A stretch of DNA of 64,000 bases from Paenibacillus arenilitoris. Its GTDB lineage: Bacteria > Bacillota > Bacilli > Paenibacillales > Paenibacillaceae. This document shows positions 1-8,606 of the stretch, one piece after another (position 1 is the first letter of the stretch; every line of letters begins with the position of its first letter). The stretch covers positions 62,001-126,000 of the forward strand of contig NZ_JACXIY010000014.1 of NCBI RefSeq assembly GCF_014705655.1, read 5' to 3'. The notes under the pieces are model-generated. The model saw nothing but the letters and a program-made list of their open reading frames with translations, was not told the DNA's origin and did not search any database. The position numbers were made by a program, and so were the translations under genes.

Positions 1-521
1 GGCTGGCAATCGGCCTCGCCATGATCAACGACCCCGAGCTGATCTTCCTCGACGAGCCGACGACCGGACTCGACCCGCAGGCGAGGCGGAACATTTGGGA
101 CATTATTTTGAAGCTGAAGGCGCTTGGCAAAACGACGATTCTCACGACGCATTACATGGAAGAAGCCGAGAAGCTGAGCGACCGGGTGTGCATCGTCGAC
201 CAAGGCAAAATCGTCACGCTCGACACGCCGGCGGCTCTGATCGACCGGCTCACGAAGGAGCGCGAGGTCAGACTCACGCTCATGGACGGCGAATCGGCCG
301 CGATCGAGACCGAGAAGACGGCCCTTCTTCAAACCGCCGTCGTTCGGACTGCCCGCGAGGGCGATTCGCTTCGACTATGGACGACGCAGCCCGAGGAGAC
401 GCTGTATGAGCTGTTCGGCTTCACGAAGGACCGCGGCTTTCGGGTCGAGCAAATTTCGATCCGCGAAATGAGTCTGGAAGACGTGTTCATTGCCTTCACC
501 GGCAAAGAATGGAGGGACTGA
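1..521 (+). CDS. ABC transporter ATP-binding protein, C-terminal part
   Basis: The open frame runs in from before base 1, so the Walker A motif and most of the LSGGQ signature lie outside. Visible in order are the end of the signature helix (LAIGLA), Walker B LIFLDEP, the D-loop GLDPQARR, the H-loop TTHYMEEAEKLSDR, and a C-terminal extension of about 90 residues typical of multidrug or antibiotic export ATPases (CcmA/DrrA type). It should hydrolyse ATP on the cytoplasmic face to drive the permease encoded directly downstream. The stop TGA shares its last base with the next gene's ATG, which points to translational coupling. The substrate cannot be told. Confidence 0.93.
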   Translation, partial: LAIGLAMINDPELIFLDEPTTGLDPQARRNIWDIILKLKALGKTTILTTHYMEEAEKLSDRVCIVDQGKIVTLDTPAALIDRLTKEREVRLTLMDGESAAIETEKTALLQTAVVRTAREGDSLRLWTTQPEETLYELFGFTKDRGFRVEQISIREMSLEDVFIAFTGKEWRD

Positions 522-1642
522 TGAATAACGCAAAGCAATTTTCCAAAATGTTCGCCGCTCAGGTCAAAATGATGTTCCGGGAGAAACAGGTCTGGTTTTG
601 GAATATTTTCTTCCCCGTTATTTTGATGGTTATATTCATGGTCATCTTCGGCGGCGGCTCGAGCGACAGCTTTAAGGCCAAAATCGCCGTCGTCGACCCG
701 CAGCCGAACGCGACGTCCGCAAGCCTGATCGAGCAGATGAGGCAAATACCGGTGCTCGAATTCAAGGAAGCGGAGCCGGTCGCCGAGGAGCTCGGCACCG
801 AGTGGGTCGAAGAACAGGACATCGACGCGCTGATCGTTCTTCCGGCATCCGAAGGCGCGGGCGCGATCCGGCTCATCGTGAACAAGGAAGACGAGCGGGG
901 CGTTACGACGCAGGCGGTCGCCGGCATTTTGGATAAGCTGATCCAGCAGGCCAATCTGGCCGCCGCAGGCGCGACGCCAAGCATCAACATGACGATGGAG
1001 GCCGTGTCCACGGGCGCCGACGATTTGAGCTATGCGGATTTTCTGCTGACGGGGATGATCGGGCTTTCGGTGGCGCAGGGCGGCTTGTTCGGGATGGTCG
1101 AGCTCGTCGACATGCGGCGGCGCGGGTTAATGACCCGGCTTCGGATGACGCCGGCCAATATGACGCTGTACGGAATGGCCGGCATGCTTGTCAAGCTTAT
1201 GCTCGGCATTATTCAGATCATTATTTTGTCGCTGATCGGCGTGTTCGGCTTCGGCGCCAATCTGCATATTAACGTGTTCAGCCTGGCGATCGCCTTCATT
1301 GCCGGCGGCCTGGTGTTCAGTGCGATGGGCTATCTGTTCTCGTCGTTCAGCAAAACGATCGAGGCTTATATGGGGATGGCCAATATCGTCAGCATGCTCA
1401 TGATGTTTCTAAGCGGCGTGTTCATCCCGCTCGAGACGATGCCGGACTGGCTGCAGCCGGTCGCGCAGGTGCTGCCGCTCACCTATTTCGTCGACGGCAT
1501 GCGCGACGGCCTGATCTATGCCTCCGGCGTGGCGTCCGGAGCCTTTTGGATCGGAATCGGCATTATGGCGCTGTGGGGCGTCGTCTCCTTCCTCGTCGGC
1601 GCGCAAGTTTATAAGACGAAGTCGATATCGGCTACCAGATAA
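521..1642 (+). CDS. ABC-2 type transporter permease
   Basis: A 373-residue membrane protein that forms the channel for the preceding ATPase. It has one N-terminal membrane helix (about residues 18-42, QVWFWNIFFPVILMVIFMV), a large external loop to about residue 165, then five helices with the family sequence FLSGVFIPLETMP followed by LPLTYFVDGMRD near the C-terminus. This is the ABC2_membrane_3 layout. I chose the ATG at 521 over the in-frame ATG at 509 because GGAGGG sits four bases before it and it overlaps the ATPase stop. Export of a drug, lipid or peptide is the family role; the actual substrate is unknown. Confidence 0.93.
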   Translation: MNNAKQFSKMFAAQVKMMFREKQVWFWNIFFPVILMVIFMVIFGGGSSDSFKAKIAVVDPQPNATSASLIEQMRQIPVLEFKEAEPVAEELGTEWVEEQDIDALIVLPASEGAGAIRLIVNKEDERGVTTQAVAGILDKLIQQANLAAAGATPSINMTMEAVSTGADDLSYADFLLTGMIGLSVAQGGLFGMVELVDMRRRGLMTRLRMTPANMTLYGMAGMLVKLMLGIIQIIILSLIGVFGFGANLHINVFSLAIAFIAGGLVFSAMGYLFSSFSKTIEAYMGMANIVSMLMMFLSGVFIPLETMPDWLQPVAQVLPLTYFVDGMRDGLIYASGVASGAFWIGIGIMALWGVVSFLVGAQVYKTKSISATR

Positions 1643-1660
1643 AGGACGATGGCGGAGAAC

Positions 1661-1698
1661 AGAAGGACCGGATGCGCGGCGGGCGCTCCGGTCCTTCT
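1661..1698. terminator. bidirectional rho-independent terminator
   Basis: The arms AGAAGGACCGGA and TCCGGTCCTTCT are perfectly complementary around a GC-rich loop. The hairpin lies between the convergent ABC permease and CDF transporter genes, so it probably ends both transcripts. The T-tract is weak on either side. Confidence 0.7.
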
Positions 1699-1714
1699 GT
1701 ATGATTTGGGTCCG

Positions 1715-3130
1715 TTATATTTTGCAGGCTGCGTGCCCAAGCCCCGGCTTCTCGACCTGAATCGTCGCATGCTCGATGCGGAAGTCCGCCGCGATCTGCT
1801 TGATCGCCTTCTGCAGCACCTCTTGGCAGTCGGTGTTCTCCTCGACGAGGAGATGGCAGCTTAAGGCGTCCAGGCCGGACGTGATCGTCCATATATGGAG
1901 ATCGTGCACCTCCTTCACGCCCTTGATGGAGCGCAGCGTCTCGGTTACTTGATCCGCGTTCACATGGGCCGGCGTTCCTTCCATCAGGATGTGAACCGTC
2001 GACGTAATGATGCCCCATGCGCTTTTCAAAATAAGGAGCGCAACAACGACGCTGATGATCGGATCGACGATATACCAGGAGAACAAGGACATGAGAATGC
2101 CCGCCACGATCGCCCCTACCGAGCCGAGCGCGTCGCCGATGACGTGGAGGTACGCGCTGCGCACGTTCAAATTGTCCTTGACGTCCGCCTTGCGCATCAG
2201 AAACCACGCGCTGGCCAGGTTGGCCAGCAGGCCGATGATCGAGATGACCATCATTGTACCGCTCGCCACGGCGGGCGGCTCCGAGAAGCGCTTGACGGCT
2301 TCGGCAATGATGAACGCGGCTATGACGAACAGCGCCGCCCCGTTGAGCAAGGCCGCCAATATTTCGAAGCGGTGAAAGCCGTACGTCCGGTTCGGCGAAG
2401 CCGGTCTCGCGGCCATCCACATGGCGACAAGGCTTAGCGCCAGCGCGGCGGCGTCGCTCAGCATATGGCCGGAATCCGACAGCAGCGCCAAGGAGTTGGT
2501 GAGCAGGCCGCCGACAAACTCGAGTACCATGATGCCGCCGGTGATCAGTAGGGCAATAAGCAGGCCCGCTTTGTTGTTCGGCGCATGCGAGTGGCCGTGA
2601 TGGCCATGGCCGTGATGGTGACCATGGTGGTGTCCGTGATGATGTCCGTGATGGGCGTGGGAATGGCCTCCGGCTCGATGATCGCGGGATTTGTCGCCGG
2701 CGCGGCTGCTTGCGGCATGGGCGTGATCATGGTCGTGATCGTGCCCGTCGTGGTCGTGGTCGTGCTTGCACGCTTCGCCATGCTCGTGCGCGTGGTCATG
2801 ATCATGACTGCCTGCTTCCCTATGCTCATGCGCATTATCATGGTTGCACGCTTCAACTCGCTTGTGCGAGTGGCCATGATCATGACTGCTCGCTTCGCCT
2901 CGATCATGCGCGAGATCATGGTCATCACTGCTCGCTTCGCCTCGATCATGCGCGAGATCATGGTCATGGCTGCTCGCTTCAACATGCTCATGAGCTTGAT
3001 CTTGATTCGGCTTGCTCGCTTCACCATGCTCATGTACTTGGCCGCGGTCCTGAGCTTGGTCTTCTCCTTGCCCGTCAGAAAGGCCGTCATGCCGCTCCTC
3101 GCTGCGTCCTTCGTTGCCTGCCTTGTCCAT
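1715..3130 (-). CDS. CDF zinc/cation efflux protein with long His-rich N-terminus
   Basis: A 471-residue cation diffusion facilitator of the CzcD/ZitB type, which exports Zn(II) and similar ions by proton antiport. The last 300 residues hold six membrane helices with the paired metal-site motifs SDSGHMLSD and HVIGDALGS, then a cytoplasmic domain. The first 170 residues are unusual: degenerate repeats of about 12-16 residues rich in HDHDHAHEHGEA-like sequence, then a block of HHGHHHG units. Most family members have a far shorter His stretch. ATG 3130 was chosen because a GGGGGAGAG site precedes it and the promoter lies at 3225-3253, which leaves no room for the upstream in-frame starts. An SmtB-type operator overlaps the promoter, so expression is probably zinc-induced through the repressor at 4141-4506. 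Confidence 0.93.
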   Translation of the reverse strand: MDKAGNEGRSEERHDGLSDGQGEDQAQDRGQVHEHGEASKPNQDQAHEHVEASSHDHDLAHDRGEASSDDHDLAHDRGEASSHDHGHSHKRVEACNHDNAHEHREAGSHDHDHAHEHGEACKHDHDHDGHDHDHDHAHAASSRAGDKSRDHRAGGHSHAHHGHHHGHHHGHHHGHGHHGHSHAPNNKAGLLIALLITGGIMVLEFVGGLLTNSLALLSDSGHMLSDAAALALSLVAMWMAARPASPNRTYGFHRFEILAALLNGAALFVIAAFIIAEAVKRFSEPPAVASGTMMVISIIGLLANLASAWFLMRKADVKDNLNVRSAYLHVIGDALGSVGAIVAGILMSLFSWYIVDPIISVVVALLILKSAWGIITSTVHILMEGTPAHVNADQVTETLRSIKGVKEVHDLHIWTITSGLDALSCHLLVEENTDCQEVLQKAIKQIAADFRIEHATIQVEKPGLGHAACKI

Positions 3131-3202
3131 CCGCTCTCCCCCGTTCGATTCCTGAAGCGGCAGCGCTTCAACCTTAGTCGTGACTTTTTTAATCGCAATA
3201 AC

Positions 3203-3253
3203 ATATGAACACTTGTTCATATATATTATATGTAAAACGGCAAAAGCTTGCAA
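3203..3253 (-). promoter_or_regulatory. CDF promoter with SmtB/CzrA-type operator
   Basis: On the minus strand TTGCAA (3253-3248), a 17-base spacer and TATAAT (3230-3225) form a sigma-A promoter. At 3203-3222 lies the perfect dyad ATATGAACA-CT-TGTTCATAT, which covers the expected start point. The half-site TGAACA with a short centre is the known pattern of ArsR/SmtB zinc-sensor operators (CzrA, SmtB, ZiaR). The dyad is visible; which protein binds it is inference from the neighbouring CzrA-like gene. Confidence 0.85.
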
Positions 3254-3394
3254 CAGCTTTTTTTATCTGTCATTCGGCGCTTTTACGATAAACCGTCGTT
3301 ACGTTGAATGAAGCCATGGGCAAATTGATCGCAACCGCGCCACTTCTTCAAATGGAGTATTGGCTTTATAGCTTCCTTTTTATGAGTTCCCCCG

Positions 3395-3830
3395 CCAAAA
3401 CGCGCTCCATTCCGCCGCTTTCCCCGAATCAGATCTAATTTCTAGACCTGATCGCCCCAAACGCGCCAATTTCCCGCCATCAGGTCTAAATTTTAGACCT
3501 GATCCCCGCTTCCCCTGCCAATACGTGCTCCATTCCGCCGCTTTCTTCGAATCAGATCTAATTTCTAGACCTGATCGCCCCAAACGCGCCAATTTCCCGC
3601 CATCAGGTCTAAATTTTAGACCTGATCCCCGCTTTCCCCGCCAATACACGCTCCATTCCGCCGCTTTCCCCGAATCAGATCTAATTTCTAGACCTGATCG
3701 CCCCAAACGCGCCAATTTCCCGCCATCAGGTCTAAATTTTAGACCTGATCCCGCTTCCCCTGCCAATACGTGCTCCATTCCGCCGCTTTCTTCGAATCAG
3801 ATCTAAATTTTAGACCTGATCATCGCTCAC
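3395..3830. repeat. Array A: 123-bp tandem repeat with alternating palindromes
   Basis: Three and a half units of 122-123 bp. Each unit holds an imperfect palindrome (starts 3428, 3551, 3674) and, 51 bp later, a perfect one made of ATCAGGTCTAAA and its reverse complement around one T (starts 3479, 3602, 3725). The seventh copy at 3796 is a hybrid of the two types. Between pairs lie 72 bp containing CTCCATTCCGCCGCTTT. The units are almost identical, so duplication is recent. The long open frames seen here on both strands follow from the repeat and are not genes. Confidence 0.95.
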
Positions 3831-4046
3831 CTCACCAAAACGCACTTTATTCCGCCGCTCTCCGAGTCAGCGTCCCGCCGAACCCGCACATCCACCATCC
3901 TATGCGAAAATGCGGCACGCGGAAACACTTGGCCTTCGCCCCGCCAACGCGACGGCCTGCCCCAGCTCCGGATGCGAATCTCCCATCGCGAGAGGCGGCG
4001 CCGTTAAGGCCGGCAGCCGCGGCTGTGGCCGGGAGCCGTTCGTCAG

Positions 4047-4110
4047 TTAAAACGGCGGTGACCGCCTCAAGCCCTTGCAGGGCTCTTGAAGCGGTCACCG
4101 CCGTTTATTA
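4047..4110. terminator. terminator behind the arsR-type gene
   Basis: Arms AACGGCGGTGACCGC (4051-4065) and GCGGTCACCGCCGTT (4091-4105) pair perfectly, with a second stem inside (CTCAAGCCC and GGGCTCTTGA). On the minus strand the hairpin is followed by TTTTAACT, which suits termination of the repressor transcript. Confidence 0.85.
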
Positions 4111-4140
4111 CGCTGCAGGCCATCCAGCGGCCGTCAGCGC

Positions 4141-4506
4141 CTATTCATGCTTCAAATGCTGCAGCGTCAGCAGAATGATCTGCTCCACATGGTCGTCGTC
4201 CAGCGAATAGAACACCGTCTTGCCGACCTTGCGGCGCTTCACAATGCGCATATTCCGAAGCAGCCGGAGCTGATGAGAGACGGCCGACTGGCCCATGGAG
4301 AGCACCTGCGTCAAATCGTGGACGCATAGCTCCGATTGGACGAGCGCATGAATGATTTTCACGCGCGTCGGGTCGCCGAGCGCCTTGAACAAATCCGCCA
4401 GCTGCCCGGCGGTCGTCTCGTTAATCAGCTTGCTGCGCACGCTCTCGATGCTCGCTTCGGAGCCCGTGCAGCTATCGTCGCAAGCGGCCGTAACCTGGTT
4501 ATCCAT
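4141..4506 (-). CDS. ArsR/SmtB family zinc-sensing repressor, CzrA-like
   Basis: A 121-residue winged-helix repressor. The recognition helix region is MGQSAVSHQLRLLRNMRIV. The C-terminal helix carries D-x-H-x10-H-x2-H (DDHVEQ...QHLKH), the alpha-5 zinc/cobalt site of CzrA and SmtB. The N-terminus has CDDSC and there is ELCVHDL at the alpha-3 position, so extra thiol ligands are possible. GGTGGG precedes the ATG by six bases, and minus-strand TATAAT at 4545-4540 is a likely -10. Family knowledge says metal binding releases the operator. The perfect dyad upstream of the CDF efflux gene is the obvious target, although array A now lies between the two genes. Confidence 0.9.
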   Translation of the reverse strand: MDNQVTAACDDSCTGSEASIESVRSKLINETTAGQLADLFKALGDPTRVKIIHALVQSELCVHDLTQVLSMGQSAVSHQLRLLRNMRIVKRRKVGKTVFYSLDDDHVEQIILLTLQHLKHE

Positions 4507-4610
4507 CTACATCCCACCAAACCTGTCCGTATTGAAGCTATTATAGCATGATTCCGTTCACCCGGTGAAATGAAGGAAACGCTCGAAAACGGCTCAGCCG
4601 ACTGCTCCTA

Positions 4611-7280
4611 TTACCACTCGAATCGATAGCTTCCCGATCCGACCCTTACGGCCACGCCGCCCCCGGTCGCCGCGCCGTCCGACACGGCCGCGATGCCCGC
4701 CGCATCGCTTAGCTTCGCGCCGCTCTCGGTGACGGCAGCCGCGTCCGCGGCGCCCGGCAGGACGATCTCCGCCGTCGCGTTAGGCGGGATCGTTACCTCG
4801 AGCGCCATCCGTCCCTCGCCGATACGGCTCCACTTGGAGGCAAGCGTGCCGTACATCGTCTCCAGCCTGCCCTCCGCCCAGCTGAGGCCCTCTCCCGGCT
4901 GCGGCGCGATGCGGACGTGCTTGTAGCCCGGCGCGTCCTCCACGGCTTGAATGCCGGCAACCGTTCCGTACATCCAATCGCCGATCGCGCCGTACGCGTA
5001 ATGGTTGAACGAGTTCATGTCCGCGCTCCAGAAGCTGCCGTCCTCCTTGATGCCGTCCCAATGCTCCCAAATGGTCGTCGCGCCCTTCGTCACCGGATAC
5101 AGCCACGAAGGATACGTTTGCTGCAGCAGCAGCTTATAAGCGATGTCGCTGCGCCCGTGCGCGCTTAACGCGTGGTTCAGATAAGGCGTACCGACGAAGC
5201 CCGTCGTCAGGTGATACTCGCTCTTCTCGAGCAGCTCCGCCAGCTTGGCGATCGCGCGCGCCTCCGCCTTCCCGTCCAGCAGGCCGAACGTCAGGGCGAG
5301 CACCTGGGCCGTCTGCGTCGGTACGGCCAGCCTGCCGGAGGCCGTCACGAACTCCTCCCTGAAGGCGGCTACGACGTTGCCGTGCAGCTCGAGGTATTCG
5401 GCTGCATCGTCCGCCTTGCCGAGCGCCGCCGCGGACTTGTGAAGGAGGGATACCGAATACGCGTAGAAAGCGGTAGCGATCAGGTCCTTGTCGGTCGCGC
5501 CGACGTAATCGCCGGATTTCGCGTCCAGCCCGAGCCAATCGCCGAAGTGAAAGCCCGTATTCCACAAATAGCGATGATCGCCCTGATTTCGGATGTAATT
5601 CACCCATGCCTTCATACTGTCGTACTGCTCCTCCAAAATTCGCTTGTCTCCGTAGCTGACATAGATCGTCCACGGGCAGATGACGGCGGCGTCTCCCCAA
5701 GCGGAAGAGGAATAAGCGTCAGGCCCGAGCACATGCGGAACGACGAACGGAATGCCTCCGTCGCCCGCTTGCTCTGCCAACACATCGTTCAGCCATTTTC
5801 TAAAAAACGGCGCCACGCCCGACAAATACGACGCGGTGCGGATGAACATCTGCGCGTCCCCCGTCCAGCCCAGCCGTTCGTCGCGCTGCGGGCAGTCGGT
5901 CGGCACGTCCAGGAAGTTGCCTTTGAGCCCCCACTTGATATTGTGCTGCAGCTGGTTGACGAGCGGCTCCGAGCACGCGAACGATCCCGTATCGGGCATG
6001 TCCGAATGAAGCACGACGGCCGTAAAATCATCCGGGGACGCCGTCAACGGAAAACCGGTCAGCCTCACGTAACGAAAGCCCTGGAACGTGAACCGGGGCT
6101 CGAACGTCTCGCGTTCCCCGCCCCTTAGCACATATTTGATCGCCTGTTTCGCCGAACGTAAATTAGCCGTGTAGAAGTTCCCGTCGGCGTCCAGCACCTC
6201 GGCATGGTGCAGCGTCACCTCCGTGCCGCTTCTCCCCTCCACCTCGAACCGGACCCATCCGACGAGGTTTTGCCCGAAATCGAGCACGGCCTCTCCCTTC
6301 GGCGTCGTGAGCAGCGCGATCGGCTTCAGCTCCTCCCGTTTGCGAACGGGCTCGTTGATCTGAGGCGTCAATGCCTCCTTGCTCCGCGGAAGCGTCTCTA
6401 CCGCTTGCCAGCCATTCGCATCCTCCGGATAGCCCGGCGTGCTCCAGCCGGCGCGTTCGAGCCGGGCGTCGTACGTTTCGCCGTGATAAATTTCCGACAT
6501 GAGTATCGGTCCCGTCGCGGCCTTCCACGTCCGGTCCGAGACGATCATCTCCTCCTGTCCGTCCTCGTAGACGACGCGAAGCTGCAGCAGCAGCGCGAGC
6601 CGGTCGCCGTACACGCACTTCTGGTCGCTCCAGGCCAGGTTCCCTTTGTACCAGCCGTTGCCTAGCATCGCGCCGAGCGCGTTGCGGCCGGGAGCGAGCA
6701 GCTCCGTGACGTCGTACGTCTGCGTCTGAATCGTATGCTCATAGCTGGTCCAGCCCGGCGTAAAATAACGGTCGCCCACCCGCTGCCCGTTCAGTTCCAG
6801 CTCGTAGAGGCCGAGCGCGGTCGCGTACAGCCGCGCCTGTCTGACCGCTCCCCTCAGCTCGAAGCCCTTGCGCAGCATCGGAGCTGCTTCCGCTTCGGGC
6901 GGCAGCAGCTCCAGCGGCGCCGCAATCCATTCGCCTGCCCACTCGCCCGGCGCAAGGACGCCCGTCTCCCAGAACGCGGCCGCCGACCAAGGCGACGGCT
7001 CGCCCGCTTCGTCCCAAGCCCGCACGCGGTAATAATAGCGTTTACAGGATTGCGCGGCGAAATCGCCCAGCTCCGCGTGAACGGAGCGATCCGATTCGAC
7101 GCGCCCCGATTCCCACAATTTGCTCTCGAAATCCGCGTCTTCCGCCACTTCGATTTGATAGGCGGATTGGCGGACGCCTCTCCTCTCCGAAAGCAGCTTC
7201 CAACTAATCCGCGGACGAACAACCCCGATGCCGACCGGATTTTTTTGATACTCGCAGCTAAGCTCCTCAACCTTGAACAT
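4611..7280 (-). CDS. alpha-L-rhamnosidase, GH78
   Basis: An 889-residue cytoplasmic enzyme (no signal peptide) that removes terminal alpha-L-rhamnose from plant glycosides or polysaccharide fragments. Order of domains: N-terminal fibronectin-like region (MFKVEELSCEYQKNP..RPRISW), beta-sandwich domains, the catalytic (alpha/alpha)6 barrel with the acidic motif QRDERLGWTGDAQ, WEHWDG carrying the second catalytic Glu, and a C-terminal beta domain. The length is normal for Bacillus RhaB-like proteins. It is divergent from an AraC regulator at 7459, the usual layout for a sugar-inducible hydrolase. No transporter gene is visible nearby. Confidence 0.94.
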   Translation of the reverse strand: MFKVEELSCEYQKNPVGIGVVRPRISWKLLSERRGVRQSAYQIEVAEDADFESKLWESGRVESDRSVHAELGDFAAQSCKRYYYRVRAWDEAGEPSPWSAAAFWETGVLAPGEWAGEWIAAPLELLPPEAEAAPMLRKGFELRGAVRQARLYATALGLYELELNGQRVGDRYFTPGWTSYEHTIQTQTYDVTELLAPGRNALGAMLGNGWYKGNLAWSDQKCVYGDRLALLLQLRVVYEDGQEEMIVSDRTWKAATGPILMSEIYHGETYDARLERAGWSTPGYPEDANGWQAVETLPRSKEALTPQINEPVRKREELKPIALLTTPKGEAVLDFGQNLVGWVRFEVEGRSGTEVTLHHAEVLDADGNFYTANLRSAKQAIKYVLRGGERETFEPRFTFQGFRYVRLTGFPLTASPDDFTAVVLHSDMPDTGSFACSEPLVNQLQHNIKWGLKGNFLDVPTDCPQRDERLGWTGDAQMFIRTASYLSGVAPFFRKWLNDVLAEQAGDGGIPFVVPHVLGPDAYSSSAWGDAAVICPWTIYVSYGDKRILEEQYDSMKAWVNYIRNQGDHRYLWNTGFHFGDWLGLDAKSGDYVGATDKDLIATAFYAYSVSLLHKSAAALGKADDAAEYLELHGNVVAAFREEFVTASGRLAVPTQTAQVLALTFGLLDGKAEARAIAKLAELLEKSEYHLTTGFVGTPYLNHALSAHGRSDIAYKLLLQQTYPSWLYPVTKGATTIWEHWDGIKEDGSFWSADMNSFNHYAYGAIGDWMYGTVAGIQAVEDAPGYKHVRIAPQPGEGLSWAEGRLETMYGTLASKWSRIGEGRMALEVTIPPNATAEIVLPGAADAAAVTESGAKLSDAAGIAAVSDGAATGGGVAVRVGSGSYRFEW

Positions 7281-7339
7281 GACCGAGCCCTCCCGTGAAT
7301 GGCTAAATTTGCTTGGCGGCTTTCCATGCCTGCCTGCCT

Positions 7340-7378
7340 TCCCCTATAATTATAAAAAAGCGAAGCGAAAGATTTGCA
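7340..7378. promoter_or_regulatory. divergent promoter region rhamnosidase / AraC
   Basis: The 178-bp gap between the divergent genes has one AT-rich spot. TATAAT at 7345-7350 can serve as -10 for the plus-strand regulator, and the overlapping ATTATA at 7349-7354 as -10 for the minus-strand rhamnosidase. The -35 elements are weak on both strands, which fits activator-dependent promoters. Confidence 0.4.
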
Positions 7379-7458
7379 GGCATAACGGACATGATCATTC
7401 GGTATTTCGGACTTTTCTAAAACGCGAGCCCAAATCGTCGGCAGGTGGGAGGAACGTC

Positions 7459-8376
7459 ATGAACCGACCGGTAGAAACGTATCGCGGGGAGCATTTTTTC
7501 GGGCAAAATCTGCTGCTGTTCGTCAACCGCAATAACGAGGATTTTCTGAATCCGTACCACAACCACGATTTTATCGAATGCACGTACATCGCGGAGGGCA
7601 CCGGCTTTCACCATATCGGCGACAGCGTCCACAAGGTGCGCAAGGGGCATGTGCTCTTCATTCCGATCGGGCAGCCGCACGTATTCCGGCCGGTCTCTCC
7701 GAATATCGCGAGGAACCCGCTCAGCGTCTACAATTGCGTGTTCTCCCCGCAGCTGCTGCGCAAGCTTGGCGCGTTCGCGACGGACTACGGCTTGCTTCGG
7801 TTTCTGCGCGAGATGGAGGACGGGCAGCTGCCTCCCTTCGCGTTCACGGACGCGAACGATGAATACGAGAAGCTGTTCCTCGCGCTGCACCGGGAATTCA
7901 TGCTCCGGCAGAGCGGCTCGGCCGATTATATGCACGCCCTTCTGCTGCAGCTGCTCGTCCTGCTTCAGCGTTCGATGGGGCAGACCGGCGCGCAGCCCCC
8001 TCCGAAGCAAACCGCGTTCGGCGAGCTGCTCCACTATTTGGACCGGCACTGCGGGCAGGAGCTGACGCTCGCGCAGCTCGCCGAGGCCAGCCGCTGGAGC
8101 GAACGCCATCTGCAGCGGCTGTTCCGCCGGCATACCGGACAAAGCTTCCTCCGCTGCCTGCAAAATATCCGCATCCGCAAAAGCCAGGAGCTGCTGCGCG
8201 GCTCGCAGCTGAAGATCGGCGCCATTGCCGAAACGGTCGGCTACAAGGACATTCATTCGTTTAATTCGCTGTTCAAGCGATGCACGGGCATGACGCCCGG
8301 CGCATACCGCAAAGAAGCGTCCGCGGGAGCGGCGCTTCGCGACAAGGAGGAGCCGGACCTATCGTGTTTACGTTAA
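7459..8376 (+). CDS. AraC family transcriptional regulator
   Basis: A 305-residue regulator with an N-terminal cupin sugar-binding domain (HNHDFIECTYIAEGTG and HVLFIPIGQPHVF) and two C-terminal helix-turn-helix motifs (LTLAQLAEASRWSERHLQRL and KIGAIAETVGYKDIHSFNS). The ATG at 7459 is preceded by GGGAGGAACGTC; the frame is open further upstream but without a ribosome site. As a divergent neighbour it probably activates the GH78 gene when rhamnose or a rhamnoside is present; that target is inferred. Its end overlaps the next small gene by 13 bp. Confidence 0.92.
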   Translation: MNRPVETYRGEHFFGQNLLLFVNRNNEDFLNPYHNHDFIECTYIAEGTGFHHIGDSVHKVRKGHVLFIPIGQPHVFRPVSPNIARNPLSVYNCVFSPQLLRKLGAFATDYGLLRFLREMEDGQLPPFAFTDANDEYEKLFLALHREFMLRQSGSADYMHALLLQLLVLLQRSMGQTGAQPPPKQTAFGELLHYLDRHCGQELTLAQLAEASRWSERHLQRLFRRHTGQSFLRCLQNIRIRKSQELLRGSQLKIGAIAETVGYKDIHSFNSLFKRCTGMTPGAYRKEASAGAALRDKEEPDLSCLR

Positions 8377-8525
8377 TCGAAAAGCTCTATCTGCTGCGGC
8401 TTCTGAAGGCGCAAAGCCGAAGACGATTCTTCTTCTTCCGCAAGAAGGATCCGTCCCATGACCGGCTGGTCGAGAAGCTGGAACAAATGATCCGCAACGA
8501 GCAAGTCAACCGCGAACAGCTGTAA
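8364..8525 (+). CDS. small basic protein of unknown function
   Basis: A 53-residue frame starting at GTG with AAGGAGG twelve bases before it, inside the end of the AraC gene. The product begins with a hydrophobic amphipathic stretch (MFTLIEKLYLLRLLK), has a run of Arg and Phe, and ends in a charged helix (DRLVEKLEQMIRNEQVNREQL). I do not recognise a family. Good spacing and overlap suggest it is translated with the regulator. Confidence 0.6.
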   Translation: MFTLIEKLYLLRLLKAQSRRRFFFFRKKDPSHDRLVEKLEQMIRNEQVNREQL

Positions 8526-8606
8526 CCGGCGCGGAAGGCCGGCGCGAGTCTTGGCGGCGCAAGCTGCGCCGCGCAACATCAAGCTTAGTCAGTCACGGGA
8601 GGCGTT

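Noticed and set aside
2545..3208. Met/Thr- and Val/Met-rich frames on both strands over the His-rich region
   Set aside because: Off-frame readings of CAT/GAC repeats in the CDF gene.
3380..3806. Repetitive open frames in array A on both strands
   Set aside because: The frames arise because the repeat length is divisible by three and lacks stops; no start sites, and palindromes explain the sequence.
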